From positions 124,001-188,000 of the forward strand of contig NZ_FNVB01000007.1 in NCBI RefSeq assembly GCF_900108315.1: a stretch of DNA of 64,000 nucleotides, written 5' to 3'. Position 1 is the stretch's first letter, and every line of letters begins with the position of its first letter. This document shows, in pieces, positions 1 to 8,367 of this stretch. The translations under genes were made by a program, and so were the position numbers. The notes under the pieces were generated by a model that worked only from the letters and a program-made list of their open reading frames with translations, did not search any database and was not told where the DNA came from. Origin of the DNA: Saccharopolyspora kobensis. Lineage in GTDB: Bacteria > Actinomycetota > Actinomycetes > Mycobacteriales > Pseudonocardiaceae.

Positions 1-1
1 G

Positions 2-601
2 TGCCTGCTGGGTGCCGGCGCGATCCTGCTGCCGCTGTACCTGCAGACGGTCCTGCACGCGTCGACGTTCGTCAGCGGTCTGGCGGTGCTGCCGGGCGGC
101 CTGGTCCTGGGTCTGCTCGGGCGCCCGGTGGGCCGGTTGTTCGACCGGGTCGGCGCGCGGCCGCTGGTGATCCCGGGCGCGGCGGCGATGGCGGTGTCGC
201 TGTGCCTGTTCGCCACCCTGGGCCCGGATTCGTCGCTGGCCGCGGTCATCGCGATCCACGTGGTGCTCATGTGCGGTCTCGGGCTGATGATGACGCCGCT
301 GATGACCGCGTCCCTGAGCGCGCTGCCCGATCACCTGTACTCGCACGGCAGCGCGATCCTGGCGACCCTCCAGCAGGTCGCGGGCGCCTTCGGCACGGCG
401 GTGTTCGTCACCGTCTCCGCCCTGGCCAGCACCGGCGCGTCCGGTGCCCCGGACGCGGCCGGACTGCGCACGGCCTTCATCGTGGCCGGTGGCATCGGCG
501 TGCTGGCGTTCATCACGTCGCTGTTCATCCGGACGCCGAACAAGACTTCCTCGGCCGAGGAGTCGGACGAGCCCGGCAGGAAACCGACCCCGGTGCACTG
601 A
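2..601 (+). CDS. DHA2-type MFS drug exporter, C-terminal part (cut by window edge)
   Basis: Open from base 2 with no start in the window, so only the C-terminal ~199 residues are present. They show alternating hydrophobic helices: ILLPLYLQTVLHAS, then the V-x-P-G-G-L segment typical of the middle of DHA2 transporters (LAVLPGGLVLGLLG), a cytoplasmic RVGARPLV loop, and a last helix ending ITSLFIRTPNK. The tail is polar. The family exports toxic or amphipathic compounds across the cytoplasmic membrane by proton antiport; the substrate cannot be read. It converges on a TetR gene with a shared terminator between them. A second DHA2 exporter lies 2.3 kb downstream, so the region carries two. Confidence 0.85.
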   Translation, partial: CLLGAGAILLPLYLQTVLHASTFVSGLAVLPGGLVLGLLGRPVGRLFDRVGARPLVIPGAAAMAVSLCLFATLGPDSSLAAVIAIHVVLMCGLGLMMTPLMTASLSALPDHLYSHGSAILATLQQVAGAFGTAVFVTVSALASTGASGAPDAAGLRTAFIVAGGIGVLAFITSLFIRTPNKTSSAEESDEPGRKPTPVH

Positions 602-613
602 CCGCGTTCCAGG

Positions 614-654
614 AAGCGGCCCGCCACCTCGCCAGTCGAGGCGGCGGGCCGCTT
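614..654. terminator. bidirectional intrinsic terminator
   Basis: Perfect 12-bp arms AAGCGGCCCGCC (614-625) and GGCGGGCCGCTT (643-654) with an inner CCTCG/CGAGG pairing. It lies between the stop of the MFS gene and the stop of the convergent TetR gene and ends in TTT on the plus strand, so it can serve both. Confidence 0.75.
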
Positions 655-668
655 TCTCGTTCCCGGGT

Positions 669-1394
669 TCAGGCTCGGCGTTCTCCGGCGAGGCGTTGCA
701 GGCCGTCGAGTTGCCACTCCAGCTGCTGCTCGAAGGTCACCACCTCGGCCGACCGGTCCGGTTCGGCCAGCCAGCGGATGTAGTGCGGGTAGCGGCCCTC
801 GGCCTTGATCCGCTCCAGGTAGGGCCGGGCCGACTCCTCCAGGTCGCTGTCGGAGGTGAGGCCGGTCCGGCTGCGCATGGCGAGCTCTTCCAGCAGGGCG
901 AGTCCGGAGCCGAAGACCTGCCCGAGCACCGTGTTGATGAAACCGACGCGGGTCGCCGCGTCCAGGCCCAGTTCGTCGACCGCGGCGAAGGCGGTGTCGT
1001 AGAGGCGCAAGGCGTTCGGGCCCAGCGGTGGGCGGCTGAACGCCATCCGCGCGAACCACGGGTGGCGCTGCACCGCGGCCCAGGCGGACATCCCCATCTC
1101 GCGCAGGCAGGCGCGCCAGTCGCCGGGTGGCGGCACGGTGATCTCGCCGTACACCTCGTCGACCATCAGGTCGGTCAGGCCGTCCTTGCTGCCGACGTAG
1201 CGGTACAGCGCCATCGGGCTGCGGGAGCCGAGCCGGCTCGCGATCGCCCGCATGGTGATCTCGCCCGACGAGCTCTCGTCGGCCAGTGCGATCGCGGCGG
1301 CGACGACGCGTTCCCGGCTGAGCTGGTCGGTGGCGGGTGGGGGCGGCGGCTCGTCGAACCAGACCAGGCCGCCCGGCTGTTTAGCGGTACTCAT
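669..1394 (-). CDS. TetR/AcrR family repressor of the divergent monooxygenase
   Basis: 241 residues. The N-terminal helix-turn-helix domain spans about residues 25-72 (SRERVVAAAIALADE, then MRAIASRLG and MALYRYVGSKDGL), followed by an all-helical ligand domain. A proline-rich N-tail (DEPPPPPATD) precedes the HTH, as in many Pseudonocardiaceae regulators of this type. The start is ATG at 1394. The flavin monooxygenase is read divergently, and two copies of a palindromic 13-mer sit between them, so autoregulation and repression of the monooxygenase are the natural reading. The inducer is unknown. Family assignment is sure; the target is inference from position and operator. Confidence 0.9.
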   Translation of the reverse strand: MSTAKQPGGLVWFDEPPPPPATDQLSRERVVAAAIALADESSSGEITMRAIASRLGSRSPMALYRYVGSKDGLTDLMVDEVYGEITVPPPGDWRACLREMGMSAWAAVQRHPWFARMAFSRPPLGPNALRLYDTAFAAVDELGLDAATRVGFINTVLGQVFGSGLALLEELAMRSRTGLTSDSDLEESARPYLERIKAEGRYPHYIRWLAEPDRSAEVVTFEQQLEWQLDGLQRLAGERRA

Positions 1395-1448
1395 TTGCCA
1401 CGGATGTTAGCTGCGTGTACAACGTACATCGTGAATGTACAACGTACA
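1395..1448 (+). promoter_or_regulatory. leaderless promoter overlapped by tandem TetR operator
   Basis: TGTACAACGTACA occurs twice, at 1416-1428 and 1436-1448. Each copy is an inverted repeat TGTAC-N3-GTACA, and the copies are 20 bp apart (two helical turns). A -35 TTGCCA (1395-1400), 17-bp spacer and -10 TACAAC (1418-1423) place the transcription start on or next to the GTG at 1431. The operator therefore covers the -10, the start site and the first codons of the monooxygenase. Confidence 0.75.
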
Positions 1449-2900
1449 CTCGACTGTCAGGTACTGGTGGTGGGCGGCGGCCTGGTCGGTCTGACCACCG
1501 CGCTCGTCCTGCGCCACCACGGCGTCGAGGTGACTCTCGTGGAGAAGCGCGCGACGACGTCGCCGCAACCCAAAGCCCGCCGCTTCCACGTGCGCAGCCT
1601 GGAGATCTTCCGCGGCCTCGGGCTCGCCGAGGTGGTCCGCGAAGCCGCGCGCGACCTCGCCGAGCACGACCACATGGCGACCGGGCACACGCTCGCCGAA
1701 GCCCGGCAGCTGCCGCTGTGGCAGCCCTCCGGCTCGGGCGATCCGGTCGAGATCAGCCCGGAGCTGCCGTGCCTGGTCGCTCAGGACGTGATGGAACCGG
1801 TCCTGCGGCAGGCCGCCGAGGACGCCGGGGCGCGCGTGCGGTTCCAGACCGAGCTGACCTCGTTCGCGCAGGACGCCGACGGCGTGTCCGCCGAGCTGCA
1901 CGACCACCGGACCGGCGAGGACACCGCGCTCCGGGCGGCGTTCGTCGTCGCCGCGGACGGTGCGCGCAGTCCGGTGCGGTCCGCGTTGGGGATCGACCGG
2001 TCCGGGCGTGGCGCCATCGGCGACCCCAGCGTGAACGTCTACTTCCACGCCGATCTGTCCGACGTGGTCCGCGGCCGGGAGTTCAACCTGTGCAAGTTGG
2101 AGCACCCGGCGCTGCCCGGCGCGCTGGCGTCGGTGGACGGGCGGTACCGGTGGGTGTTCATGACCGGTGGTGAGGTCGAGCGGGACTGGCCCGCGCTGCT
2201 GCGCACCGCGCTCGGCGTGCCCGCACCGGATCTCGAAGTCCGCAGCGTCCTGCCCTGGCAGGCGGAGATGCTCGTCGCCGACCGCTATTCGGACGGGCGG
2301 GTGCACCTCGCCGGAGACGCCGCGCACGTGATGCCGCCGTTCGCCGCGCTCGGCGCGAACACCGGCATCGCCGACGCGCACAACCTCGGCTGGAAGCTCG
2401 CCGCGGTGCTCTCGGGTGCGGCGGCGCCCGCGCTGCTGGACAGCTACGACGCCGAGCGGCGCGCGGCCGGGTGGTTCACCGCCGACCAGTCGAGCCGCCG
2501 GACGTGGGATGCGACGACCGCGCCCGATCCGACGCTGGCCGACCCGTTCGTGCTGGCCGCGGGCGCGTTCCAGTACCCGGCAGGGGCCTTCGCTGGTGAT
2601 CTGGACGACGTCGAACCGGTCACCGAGTTCGCCCCGGCCGGGCGGATCGCCACCCGCATCCCGCACCGCTGGCTCGACACCGATCTGTCCACTCTGGACA
2701 TCGCTGGCCCGGGATGGGCGCTCGCGGTGGCCGACGACCCGCAGCGCTGGGCGGCCGACGGGATCCCGGCCCACCGCCTGGACGCCGACTTCCTGGCGCC
2801 CGGAGAAGGACTCCTGATCCGCCCCGACGACGTGATCGCCTGGCGCGGCACCGATCCCACCACCCCGGCGACCGTCCGCGAGAAGCTGCTGGCGGGTTGA
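1431..2900 (+). CDS. FAD-dependent monooxygenase (class A, aromatic hydroxylase type)
   Basis: 489 residues. The Rossmann motif GGGLVG is at residues 15-20, the DG motif (AADGARS) near 174, and the GD motif (HLAGDAAH) with the following P-P-F and N-T-G-I-A-D residues near 290-310. This is the layout of p-hydroxybenzoate-hydroxylase-type enzymes, which use NAD(P)H and O2 to hydroxylate phenolic or polyketide rings. The C-terminal ~100 residues look like the thioredoxin-like tail of the phenol/rifampicin monooxygenase branch. GTG at 1431 is chosen because it leaves ten residues before the first beta strand and sits 7 nt after a -10; ATG at 1404 is the alternative. Controlled by the divergent TetR. 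Substrate unknown; drug inactivation and polyketide tailoring both fit. Confidence 0.9.
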   Translation: MNVQRTLDCQVLVVGGGLVGLTTALVLRHHGVEVTLVEKRATTSPQPKARRFHVRSLEIFRGLGLAEVVREAARDLAEHDHMATGHTLAEARQLPLWQPSGSGDPVEISPELPCLVAQDVMEPVLRQAAEDAGARVRFQTELTSFAQDADGVSAELHDHRTGEDTALRAAFVVAADGARSPVRSALGIDRSGRGAIGDPSVNVYFHADLSDVVRGREFNLCKLEHPALPGALASVDGRYRWVFMTGGEVERDWPALLRTALGVPAPDLEVRSVLPWQAEMLVADRYSDGRVHLAGDAAHVMPPFAALGANTGIADAHNLGWKLAAVLSGAAAPALLDSYDAERRAAGWFTADQSSRRTWDATTAPDPTLADPFVLAAGAFQYPAGAFAGDLDDVEPVTEFAPAGRIATRIPHRWLDTDLSTLDIAGPGWALAVADDPQRWAADGIPAHRLDADFLAPGEGLLIRPDDVIAWRGTDPTTPATVREKLLAG

Positions 2901-2906
2901 GGATCT

Positions 2907-4430
2907 TCACCGGCTGGTCTCGGCGACCTTGCGCGGGGCGGCTCTCCACACCAGGAACGCCGCCCCGACCAGGAGCGCGGCGCCGATCGCGGTGCTGACG
3001 TGCAGCGCTTCGGTCCAGGCCTCGCGTGCTCGGTCGAGGAGTTCGAGGCCTTCCGCTCGGGGCAGCCGGGCGGCCAGCTCGACCGCCGCACCGATGCCGC
3101 CGCGCGCGGCCTCAGCGGCTTCCGAACCGACCGCGCTGGGCACCGCGTCGCCCAGGGCGCCCCGGTAGACGGCGGTGCCGACGCTGCCCAGAACGGTGAC
3201 GCCGAGCGCGATTCCGAGCTCGCCGCAGGTCTCCTTGAACGCGGTCGCCGACCCCGCGCGCTCCGCAGGCGCCGCGTCGATGATCGCGCTCGTGCCGGCC
3301 GTCATGACCGGCACCGCTCCGATGCGGAGCACGATCATGCCGAGTACCAGGAGAGCCGGTGCGGTCGGTCCGTCGGCCACGGCGAGCAGTCCGGCTCCGA
3401 CGGCCGCGATGGCCAGCCCGGCCGTCAGCAGAACGGTCGGGCGGAATCGGCGCGTGAACATCGAGGACGTGGCGGTCAGCGCGATACCGGCCACAGTGGA
3501 CGGCAGCAGCCAGATCGCCGCCTGCAGCGGCGGCAGGCCCAGCACGCCCTGCAAGTGCTGTGCGAGCAGCAGCGTCGTGCCCGCCGTGGTAAACACCATG
3601 AGGGTGACCGCCAGCAGCGGCGCGGTGAACGCCCGGTCGCGCAGCAGCGAGAGATCGAGCATCGGCTGCGGTGACCTGCGCTGACGGCGGACGAAGGCGT
3701 ACCCGACGACGAGCCCGCCGAGGATCGCCAGCGCGGGCACCAGCCGTTGAGCTCCGGTCGACAGCTCCTTCAAGCCATAGACGAACAGCACCACCGCTGC
3801 CGCCGACAGCAGCGAGCTCGTGAAATCCGGCCTCCCGCTCGACCGGTCGCGCTGCTCCGGCAGCAGGAACGGGCCGGTGACCAGCAGCAACGCCAGCACC
3901 GGTACGCCCAGCAGGAACACCGACCGCCAGCCGGCGAGCTCCATCAGCAGCCCGCCGGCCACCGGGCCGAGTACGTTCCCCGTGATGAAACCGGTCACCC
4001 ACCAGCTGATCGCGGCCGCGCGCTGCTCGGGTGCCTGGAACATCATGCGCAGCAACGCGAGCGAGGTGGGCATGAGCGTCGCACCGGCCGCACCGCTCAG
4101 CGCGCGCGTCAGGATCAGCACCTCGGCATTGGGCGCGAACGCGGCGAGCAGGGTGGCGGCGCCGAACACCGCGGTCCCCGTCAGCAGCAGCCTGCGATGC
4201 CCGATCCGGTCGCCGAGCGATCCCATGGTGATCAGCAGCGCCGCCGTGGTGAAGCCGTGGACGTCGACGATCCAGAGCAGCTGCGGGCCGGTGGCGGCGA
4301 GGTCGGCGCTCAGCGTCGGCAGCACCAGGTGCAGCGCGGAGTTGTTGATCGACAGCATCAGCACCGGGAGGGCGAGCACGGCCAGACCGGCCCACTCCCG
4401 CCGTCCGGCACGGGATCGCGGAGTTCGCAC
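2907..4430 (-). CDS. DHA2-type MFS multidrug exporter
   Basis: 507 residues with about 14 hydrophobic segments, the size and topology of QacA/SmvA-like proton-coupled exporters. Signature residues include the D in the first helix region (IVDVHGFTTAALLITMG), the GDRIGHRR loop between helices 2 and 3, and the antiporter motif around GPVAGGLL. The GTG start at 4430 has no Shine-Dalgarno but is preceded by -10 TAGCGT (4439-4444, minus strand) eight nt away, so the mRNA is probably leaderless. Its stop lies 6 bp from the stop of the convergent monooxygenase. It shares a mirror-symmetric promoter with the questin-oxidase-like gene, so export and oxidation of a common compound is plausible (inference). 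Confidence 0.9.
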   Translation of the reverse strand: MRTPRSRAGRREWAGLAVLALPVLMLSINNSALHLVLPTLSADLAATGPQLLWIVDVHGFTTAALLITMGSLGDRIGHRRLLLTGTAVFGAATLLAAFAPNAEVLILTRALSGAAGATLMPTSLALLRMMFQAPEQRAAAISWWVTGFITGNVLGPVAGGLLMELAGWRSVFLLGVPVLALLLVTGPFLLPEQRDRSSGRPDFTSSLLSAAAVVLFVYGLKELSTGAQRLVPALAILGGLVVGYAFVRRQRRSPQPMLDLSLLRDRAFTAPLLAVTLMVFTTAGTTLLLAQHLQGVLGLPPLQAAIWLLPSTVAGIALTATSSMFTRRFRPTVLLTAGLAIAAVGAGLLAVADGPTAPALLVLGMIVLRIGAVPVMTAGTSAIIDAAPAERAGSATAFKETCGELGIALGVTVLGSVGTAVYRGALGDAVPSAVGSEAAEAARGGIGAAVELAARLPRAEGLELLDRAREAWTEALHVSTAIGAALLVGAAFLVWRAAPRKVAETSR

Positions 4431-4438
4431 AGCCGCCG

Positions 4439-4540
4439 ACGCTAGGCAGCGGCGGCGGCCGGTCGCCTCGGTCGGGTGACCAGGTCGCCCGGAACCCGGT
4501 CGTTCGACCGAGGCGAGGTGGTGCTGGGTCTTCCTAGCGT
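4439..4540. promoter_or_regulatory. mirror-symmetric divergent promoter
   Basis: The same layout occurs on both strands: CGACCGAGGCGA, exactly 16 bp, then CCTAGCGT. On plus the boxes are 4505-4516 and 4533-4540; on minus they are 4474-4463 and 4446-4439. The dyad centre is 4489.5. CCTAGCGT contains a -10 (TAGCGT). The 12-mers sit at the -35 position or just upstream and are likely activator or sigma contact sites for the exporter and the questin-oxidase-like gene. Confidence 0.7.
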
Positions 4541-4564
4541 TGGCGGGGACGGAAGGAGCGGCGG

Positions 4565-5680
4565 ATGAGCGGATACGAAGCGACCGTCAACGAAGCGCTG
4601 GACCGGGTGGCGAACCTCGGTTACGAGCGCACCGGGGGAGAGCTGGCGAACCACGCGCCGATGGGTGCGGAGACCATCGCGGTGCTCGGCTACTTCGACG
4701 CGGTGGGGCCCTGGATCGAGAACTACCGCCGGGGGCAGGAGCACTACGACCCGCCGGAGTCGTCGAACCGGATCGACGCGGCGGAGGAGTCCTCGTGGCG
4801 CTCCGCGCTCGGCGTGTTCGGGCGGGCCGGGGACTGGGAGCGGCTGTTCCGCCGCGAGCTGGCGGACGAGCCGTGGCGCGCGGTGCTCGCCCGCTGGTGG
4901 CCGCGGCTGATCACGGGCGTCTTCGCCGGTATGACGCACGGGGTGATCCGCACCGCGCACGCCGTGCGCGGCCTGGCCGCGGTCGCGGAGCCGAGTCCGC
5001 TGCAGCTCGACGAGCTCTCCCGCGGCATGGCCTACTGGGCCGCTCGTTTCGTGCACCTGCCCGGCAACACGACCTTCGACGCCCAGGGCGGATTCGCCGC
5101 GGCCGTCGCGGCATTGCCCAGGGAAGGCCTCGCCGAGGCGAGCAACCTCGGCGAGCTCCGGCAGGCGTGGTCCCGGATCGACGAGGTTCCCGGCTACTCG
5201 GAGGCGCTGCGCGCACCGGGACCGGCCGAAGCGCAGTGGTTGCTCAGCGAGATGACCGCCGAGTTCGCCGGGGTCTTCCTCGCGCACCCCGAGTTCGTCC
5301 CGGCTCCGGCGCTGGTCCACGCGGTCACCGCACCGGCGGCCGTGCGGCTCGTGCTCCCTCACCTCCCCGCCGAGCAGCACTTGGCTTCGGTGGGCGAGCT
5401 GTGGAAGATGCAGGCTGCGCTGCTGACGACGTTCACCGTCGGGCGCCAGGGCGAGGACGCCGCGCGCACGCTCGCCGGTGAAGCGGAGCAGCTGGGCTTC
5501 CCCGAACTCGCGGCGCGGGCCGTGGAACACGGCGACGAGCACGTCATCAAGTTCACCGAAGCCTGCATGCGCGAGCACGCGTTGCGGCCGGACGCGCGCT
5601 ACGCCGCCGCGGTTCTCTCGGCGCAGCAACGGATTCCGCGAGGTGCCGGGACGAACGCTCGCCGGATCGTGTCCGGCTAG
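4565..5680 (+). CDS. questin-oxidase-like protein (DUF4243 family)
   Basis: 371 residues. The sequence resembles the questin oxidase family: an early NHAPMGAETIAVLGYFDA segment, a central histidine-rich stretch (GMTHGVIRTAHAVRG), and a late DEHVIKFTEAC motif. Fungal questin oxidase opens an anthraquinone ring in a Baeyer-Villiger-like step without an obvious flavin site; the bacterial members are uncharacterised. ATG at 4565 has GGAAGGAG 8 nt upstream. The stop lies 9 nt before the LuxR-type regulator gene, and it diverges from a DHA2 exporter. The context suggests oxidative handling of a polyketide or aromatic compound. Family assignment is by remembered motif pattern, so moderate. Confidence 0.65.
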   Translation: MSGYEATVNEALDRVANLGYERTGGELANHAPMGAETIAVLGYFDAVGPWIENYRRGQEHYDPPESSNRIDAAEESSWRSALGVFGRAGDWERLFRRELADEPWRAVLARWWPRLITGVFAGMTHGVIRTAHAVRGLAAVAEPSPLQLDELSRGMAYWAARFVHLPGNTTFDAQGGFAAAVAALPREGLAEASNLGELRQAWSRIDEVPGYSEALRAPGPAEAQWLLSEMTAEFAGVFLAHPEFVPAPALVHAVTAPAAVRLVLPHLPAEQHLASVGELWKMQAALLTTFTVGRQGEDAARTLAGEAEQLGFPELAARAVEHGDEHVIKFTEACMREHALRPDARYAAAVLSAQQRIPRGAGTNARRIVSG

Positions 5681-5690
5681 CCTTTCGACG
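5678..5690 (+). promoter_or_regulatory. -10 of leaderless LuxR-type gene
   Basis: TAGCCT (5678-5683) overlaps the stop codon of the upstream gene and is followed by 6 nt and the GTG start at 5690, which has no Shine-Dalgarno. The regulator can therefore be transcribed separately from the upstream gene. Confidence 0.5.
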
Positions 5691-8329
5691 TGATCTGCGG
5701 ACGGGTGGAGGAATCGGCGGTCATCACCGGATTGCTGCGCGCTGCCCGTTCCGGGCGGGGCGGTGCGCTCGTGATCCGCGGCGAGGCCGGGATCGGGAAG
5801 AGCGCACTGCTGCACCACCTCGACGACGACGGGATGCGGCTGCTGCGGGGGAGCGGTGTCGAGGCCGAGGCCGAGCTGCCTTACGCGGGTCTGCACCTGC
5901 TGCTGCGCACCGCCGCGCACCGGTTCGACGAGCTTCCGGCGGAGCAGGCCGGTGCGCTGCGCACCGCGTTCGGTCCGGGCGGTGCCGACCGATTCCTGGT
6001 CGGCCTGGCGGTGTTGACGCTGTTCGGCCTGCTGGCCGCCGAACGACCGCTGCTGTGCGTGGTCGATGACGCGCACTGGCTCGACGCGGCATCGGCGGAG
6101 GCCCTGCTCTTCGCCGCCCGCAGGCTGGACACCGAGCCGGTGGCGCTGCTCCTCGTCGTCCGCGAGCCGCACGCGCCGGAGTTCCCGGCACCGGGCGTGC
6201 CCGATCTGCGCCTGGAAGGGCTCGACGACGCCGCCGCGGATGCCCTGCTCCCCGCCGATCTGCTCGAAGACGTCCGCACCCGGATCCTGGCCGAGGCGCG
6301 CGGAAACCCGCTGGCGCTGCTGGAACTACCCGCGATCCGGACCGCTCTCGGCTACGAGCCCGCTCCGCTGCGCACCTCGGTCCAGCGGATGCTCGCGGCC
6401 CGGATCGCCGAACAACCGCCGCGCACCAGGACGTTGCTGCTGGTCGCAGCCCTGGCCGACACCGGTGGCGCAGCGCTGGTGCTCGATGCGGCCGAATCTC
6501 TCGGGGCATCTGTCGAGGACCTCGCCCCGGCGGAGCGAGCTGGCCTGCTCCACCTGGTCGGCGGCACTTTCGTCTTCGGTCACCCGCTGCTCCGGAGCTC
6601 TGCGTGCTGCGGGGCCGAGGTGCCCCGCCGACTCGAAGCGCATCGGGCGCTCGCCGAACGGCTCGACCGGGGCAGGCGGGCCTGGCACCTGGCCGCCGCC
6701 ACCGTCCAACCGGACGAGGAGATCGCGGCCGAACTGGAGGAGAGCGCGGCAGAAGTGCGCCGCCGCGGCGGATACGCCGCTGTCGCCGCCCTCTACGAAC
6801 GCGCGGCCGCGCTCACCCCCGACCGGCGTCAGCGCGGGCGGCGGCTCATCGCGGCGGCGAAGGCGGCCGCCGACGCGGGGCGGCCGGAACGCGCCGCGGG
6901 ATTCGTTGCCGACACGGCCGGGTTCCTCACCGATCCTGTCGACCTGGCCGAAGCCGCCGGCGTCGACGCGCTCCTGGCCCAGGACCGGGGCGCCCAGCCG
7001 TACCGGGCGCTGATCGAGGAAGCGGCCGACGTCGCCGCACGTGCCCCGGAGCTCGCCGGGCACCTGCTGTTCCGCGCGGCCAAGAACGCCTGGGAATCCG
7101 GCGACCTGGCAGCCGTCGTGGACGCCGCGCGCAGCGCGGACGCGCTCGGCCGGACGAATTCGGACCTGGTCGCCGCACTGGCCCGCGCCGCGACCGGATT
7201 CCAGCGGCTCACCAGCGGTGGCGCCACCGACGGTGTTGCGGCGGTGCGGGAGATGCGCAGCGCGCTGGGACCGTCGACCGGGCCGCCGCGCAAGCGCGTG
7301 ATGATCGTGTGGTCGCACGTCTGGCTCGGCGATTTCCGCACCGCCCACAACCTCGCCGCGGTCCTGGTGGACAGCTGCCGCGCCGAAGGCGCGCTCGGAG
7401 CGCTGCCCGACGCCGTGGCGGTTCTCGCGCTGGCGCAGATGCAGCTCGGGATGCACGCCGAGGCGTGGGCCAGCGGGACGGAAGGCCTGCGCTTGGCGGA
7501 TGAACTCGGCCACGCCTCGGCAGCCGGGGTGCTGACGGTCGTCCTCGCTCACCTGGCCGCCGTCGAAGGCGATGACGAGCGGTGCCGCAGCCTGCTGTCC
7601 GACGCACGGGGGCACGGGGTGCCGCCGGTCGCGCTCCGCGCCACGCGCGCGCTGAACCTGGCCGACCTGGCCGCGGGTCGCCCGGAGGCCGTCGTGGCCA
7701 GAGCGGACGACATCGCGGCCGGGCTGACCAGGATGGACGCCCGCAACGGCCTGCCGGACCTGGTCGAGGCAGCGGTCCGAACCGGCCGACCGGAACGCGC
7801 GCAGGAACCGTGCGACTGGTACGCGGACTGGGCCACGCACATCGGCCGCTCCTGGGCCGCCGCCATCGCCCAGCGCTGCCGAGCACTGCTCAGCGAAGAT
7901 CCCGAGCCGCACTACGCGGCGGCCGTGCGACTGCACCGGGACGGCGACGACGTGCCGTTCGAACGCGCTCGCACCGAACTGCTCTACGGAGAGTGGCTGC
8001 GTCGCCGCCACCGTCGCGTCGATGCTCGCGTGCAGCTGCGCTCAGCGCTGGAGATCTTCGAGCGGCTGAAGGCACGTCCATGGGCCGAGCGCGCCCGCGA
8101 AGAACTGCGCGCCACCGGGGAGAGTCGTCTCCCGGCTTCGCAGCCCCGGCTGACGCCGCAGGAACGCCAGGTCGTCCGGCTCGCAGCGACCGGCCTGACC
8201 AACCGGGACATCGGAGCCCAGCTGTTCCTCAGCCCGCGAACCGTCGGCTACCACCTGTCCAACGCCTACGCGAAGCTCGGCGTCACCTCGCGCCTCGAAC
8301 TCGCCCGCCTGACCGACCTCGCGAGCTGA
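5690..8329 (+). CDS. large ATP-binding LuxR-family (LAL) transcriptional regulator
   Basis: 879 residues. An N-terminal AAA/STAND ATPase has Walker A GEAGIGKS at residues 31-38 and Walker B LLCVVDDAHWLD near 120-131. A long alpha-helical TPR-like middle follows, then a C-terminal LuxR HTH at about 822-876 (LTPQERQVVRLAATG, NRDIGAQLFLSPRTV). This is the LAL class, ATP-dependent activators often found in secondary-metabolite clusters and catabolic loci. GTG at 5690 is the first codon before the ATPase fold. It follows the questin-oxidase-like gene by 9 nt and may activate the mirror-symmetric promoter upstream of that gene (inference). Confidence 0.92.
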   Translation: MICGRVEESAVITGLLRAARSGRGGALVIRGEAGIGKSALLHHLDDDGMRLLRGSGVEAEAELPYAGLHLLLRTAAHRFDELPAEQAGALRTAFGPGGADRFLVGLAVLTLFGLLAAERPLLCVVDDAHWLDAASAEALLFAARRLDTEPVALLLVVREPHAPEFPAPGVPDLRLEGLDDAAADALLPADLLEDVRTRILAEARGNPLALLELPAIRTALGYEPAPLRTSVQRMLAARIAEQPPRTRTLLLVAALADTGGAALVLDAAESLGASVEDLAPAERAGLLHLVGGTFVFGHPLLRSSACCGAEVPRRLEAHRALAERLDRGRRAWHLAAATVQPDEEIAAELEESAAEVRRRGGYAAVAALYERAAALTPDRRQRGRRLIAAAKAAADAGRPERAAGFVADTAGFLTDPVDLAEAAGVDALLAQDRGAQPYRALIEEAADVAARAPELAGHLLFRAAKNAWESGDLAAVVDAARSADALGRTNSDLVAALARAATGFQRLTSGGATDGVAAVREMRSALGPSTGPPRKRVMIVWSHVWLGDFRTAHNLAAVLVDSCRAEGALGALPDAVAVLALAQMQLGMHAEAWASGTEGLRLADELGHASAAGVLTVVLAHLAAVEGDDERCRSLLSDARGHGVPPVALRATRALNLADLAAGRPEAVVARADDIAAGLTRMDARNGLPDLVEAAVRTGRPERAQEPCDWYADWATHIGRSWAAAIAQRCRALLSEDPEPHYAAAVRLHRDGDDVPFERARTELLYGEWLRRRHRRVDARVQLRSALEIFERLKARPWAERAREELRATGESRLPASQPRLTPQERQVVRLAATGLTNRDIGAQLFLSPRTVGYHLSNAYAKLGVTSRLELARLTDLAS

Positions 8330-8367
8330 GGACGGAAGAGGGCGCGGGCGGCAGCTCGAACCGCGCA

